A stretch of DNA of 64,000 bases from Linnemannia hyalina. Taxonomy: Eukaryota > Mortierellomycota > Mortierellomycetes > Mortierellales > Mortierellaceae. The stretch spans positions 1,054,001 through 1,118,000 of the forward strand of contig JAHRHY010000005.1 of NCBI GenBank assembly GCA_019671135.1, written 5' to 3'. This document shows, piece after piece, positions 62,001 to 64,000 of this stretch. The position numbers were made by a program, and so were the translations under genes. The notes under the pieces were generated by a model. That model searched no databases. It was not told the origin of the DNA and worked only from the letters and a program-made list of their open reading frames with translations. The stretch's first letter is position 1. The number at the start of each line of letters is the position of its first letter.

Positions 62001-63626
62001 TGGCCATGGCGATACCGGTCTTGCCAGTGTCGTCGAGGATGGTCAAGGAAGTTCCCACAAGGAGCTGGGCGGGGTTACCGGGCATGTTCGACGACAACTG
62101 GACATCCTTGAGACCAGCAGCCAAGGGAGCAATGCCAGAGGACGAGGCAGAGCCAAAAATGTCGACGACAGAGACCTGGTTGGTCATGTACTGCTGCAAG
62201 AGAGCCTGGCCACCAGCGGTGCCGGTGGGGGTGAACAAGGCACCAGCCTGGACGTTGTTGACACCGGGGAGAAGGTCCAAGGTGGGGAAAATGACGGTTC
62301 CGACGTTGTCGCCCTGGTAGACCATACCGAAGGTGACGACGGCGCTGTCACCGACACCAGTGTCGATGGTGAGCTGGGAGGGGTTGGTCATGGTCAAGTC
62401 GAGTGCAATCTGGAGACCAGCGGTGGTACCGCCGATGACGGTCAACTTGTTGATAACGGTGGGGTCAGTCTTGAGACCCTGGAGACCAGACAAGGCGACG
62501 TCAGACTTGAAGGGAATACCGGTGATGCGGACCTCTCCAATGGGGGTCATGGCGACGGTTCCAGCAATACCGCTGACGGTGAAGGGCTGGGTAGTGCCAA
62601 TGGTCAACTTGTTGACAAAGTCATCAAAGTCAGCATGGGAATCTTCAGCGATGGCGAAGGGGGTAGGAGGCAAGGCAAAGTTGATGGCAGTGCCGTTGGC
62701 GTCCTTGGTGGTGACGGCAGCGCCCCACTCAGCAGCATTGAGGGTGGCAATGGACTTGTTGTTGTAGATGACAGTCATGCTGTTCTGGACCTGGGTGACG
62801 TTCAAGGTGAAGCCGAAGGGCATCTCGAAACCAGCAACGACGCCGGGAGAGTTAGCCAGGGGTGCATAGGCATCAGTGTTGGTCCAGTTCATGCCCATGG
62901 GACCGAGAGCGATGGACTTGATGACGTTCAAAGGAGCAGGGGCCTGGAGGGCGACCTTGAGGACCATGGACTTGAGACCGGCCGAGAGCCAGCCGACTTC
63001 GTTGATACCATCGGGCAAAACAGAGACACCGCGAGCGGTGGTCTCGGAAGAGGTACCAGCGATGTAAGCCGAGAAGAGAGAGCTGACAGTGGCAAGACCT
63101 TCAGGGGTGGTCTGGGGGACCATAGTACCGGTCAAGTTGAGGATGGACTGGGAGTTGCCCAAGAGGGAGGCACCAGTGGCACGGACCTGACCAAGGGCAG
63201 TACCGTTGAAGCCAATGTCGAGGACAATAGTTCCAAGGGTGACACCGATAGGTGAGGGGTTGTTCATGGCAGTGTCGATGACCAGGTTGATACCTTGGCC
63301 AGGTGCAGCATCGGAAGGCAAGTCGAACCTGAGAATCTGGACACCAGGGAAACCAGCCATACCTGTTGTTGTTAAAAGAATGCATAGTAAAGTAGACGAA
63401 TGGGTTCGTTAGTCAGTCATTTCTTGTTTTTTGCGAAATGCAATTTTGACCATGCATTCAATGCAGGTAAGGTCGTAAAGTGTCAAATCGGAGTAGTAAC
63501 GGGAGGGAGAGATAACATACCCAAGACATCAAGTTCCTTGTCGAGGTTAAGGTTACTGACGGTGCGTCCGAGGGCAACGATGGTGACCGTGGACTTGAGC
63601 TTCCAGGTGAACTTCTCGTTGCTCAT
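59056..63626 (-). CDS. Giant DUF3712-type tandem LEA14-like repeat protein (5' end uncertain)
   Basis: Two exons are visible on the minus strand, 63521..63626 and 59056..63362, giving 1470 residues from the first visible Met (MSNEKFTWKLK). The protein is made of repeated beta-sandwich-like units of the DUF3712/LEA14 type: NLVIDTAMNNPSPIGVTLGT, LDLTMTNPSQLTIDTG and VVLQNPSGLTVKVGKV. A roughly 755-residue module appears twice. A Thr/Pro/Ala-rich segment lies near the C-terminus, followed by KRQAAPS and a short helical tail. Fungal members usually begin with a transmembrane helix and are membrane- or vacuole-associated proteins of unknown function. Here the Met is preceded directly by a TAG acceptor (TGATAG), so the start is probably in an exon beyond the right window edge. 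Extreme C/G-ending codon bias suggests high expression. Confidence 0.8.
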
Positions 63627-64000
63627 CTATCATACATTGGGTTGAAGAAGAGGGTTGAAAGGGGTTTGTTGTTAGAGTTGTGATGTTTGGCGAGGATGAC
63701 ATAACGAAGAAAGAAATGCAGGATGCAGGGGCAAGAATAAAATAAGTTGCAGTATGCATTGTGCGCGGAAAATGAGAAGTCGTTGGTAGTGGTAGTGCTT
63801 TGGTGCAGGAAAAGGCGCTCAGCGATCGGGTGAATGAGAAGGGCACAATCGAGGGAAATTGGACGTGATCGAGAGGGAATGAATGAAGGGGTGGGGGAGC
63901 AAGGGGGTTGGAGGAGTAGAAATGAAAAAGGAGCACTAATGGGTTGGACTGAAAGACCGTTGTGAAGAAAGCAGAGGGTGCGAAGGAGAAGAGCAGAAAG
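63627..64000 (-). other. Probable intron or leader of the DUF3712 gene
   Basis: Pyrimidine-rich on the minus strand, ending in a TAG acceptor directly before the first visible Met. I see no convincing donor or membrane-helix exon within these 374 bases, so the preceding exon is likely outside the window. Confidence 0.5.

Overview
This window is chromosomal DNA of a filamentous fungus. Almost every gene is split by short GT-AG introns (one GC-AG) with typical fungal splice sites, and the proteins include a fungal-type chitin synthase, bifunctional THI6 and THI20 thiamine enzymes, a metacaspase, a PAK kinase with PH and CRIB domains, and RasB-like Ras. Many genes sit behind long pyrimidine-rich leaders, and the high intron density points to an early-diverging fungus. 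Mortierellomycotina is my best guess, but that is inference. No rRNA, tRNA, transposon or CRISPR array was recognised.

Layout from left to right: the 3' part of an isoprenylcysteine methylesterase-like hydrolase (1-1179, +); a Thr-rich single-pass membrane protein (3002-5002, +); a secreted BBE-type FAD oxidase (5150-6970, -); the AP-3 mu subunit (7421-9314, -); a 2.7 kb stretch with only weak gene candidates; a RasB-like GTPase (12011-14583, +) converging on enolase (15031-18185, -); a GRAM/VASt sterol-transfer protein of the Lam/Ysp family (19131-24030, +) converging on an ING-family PHD reader (24245-25862, -); a Cla4-type PAK (27553-31188, +), lariat debranching enzyme Dbr1 (31596-33864, +) and an Sqs1-like R3H/G-patch protein (34102-37099, +); maleylacetoacetate isomerase (37316-38716, -) divergent from a metacaspase (39156-41199, +); THI6 (41349-43656, -) divergent from THI20 (43975-46490, +); a GCK-III kinase (46641-50388, -); a PHO89-like phosphate transporter with four frame breaks (51556-53438, +); chitin synthase (54796-58273, +); and a giant DUF3712-type repeat protein running off the right edge (59056 to at least 63626, -).

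Most reading frames were rebuilt exon by exon, and every junction was checked for phase. Functional groupings: THI6 and THI20 share one 318 bp promoter region and together cover hydroxymethylpyrimidine and thiazole activation and joining. Dbr1 and the Sqs1-like protein are tandem neighbours that both act in RNA processing. Ras, the Cla4-type PAK and the GCK-III kinase are signalling genes for polarity, and chitin synthase makes cell wall.

The most unusual observations concern gene structure. The Ras gene can only be read with a 2-nt internal exon, flanked by perfect splice signals, inside a run of exons of 18, 18, 22 and 2 nt. The GCK-III kinase has a 9-nt internal exon and a start codon that is split off by itself. 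Dbr1 has only six coding bases in its first exon. By contrast the PHO89-like gene has four frame disruptions although the other genes here read cleanly, so it is either a young pseudogene or locally poor sequence.
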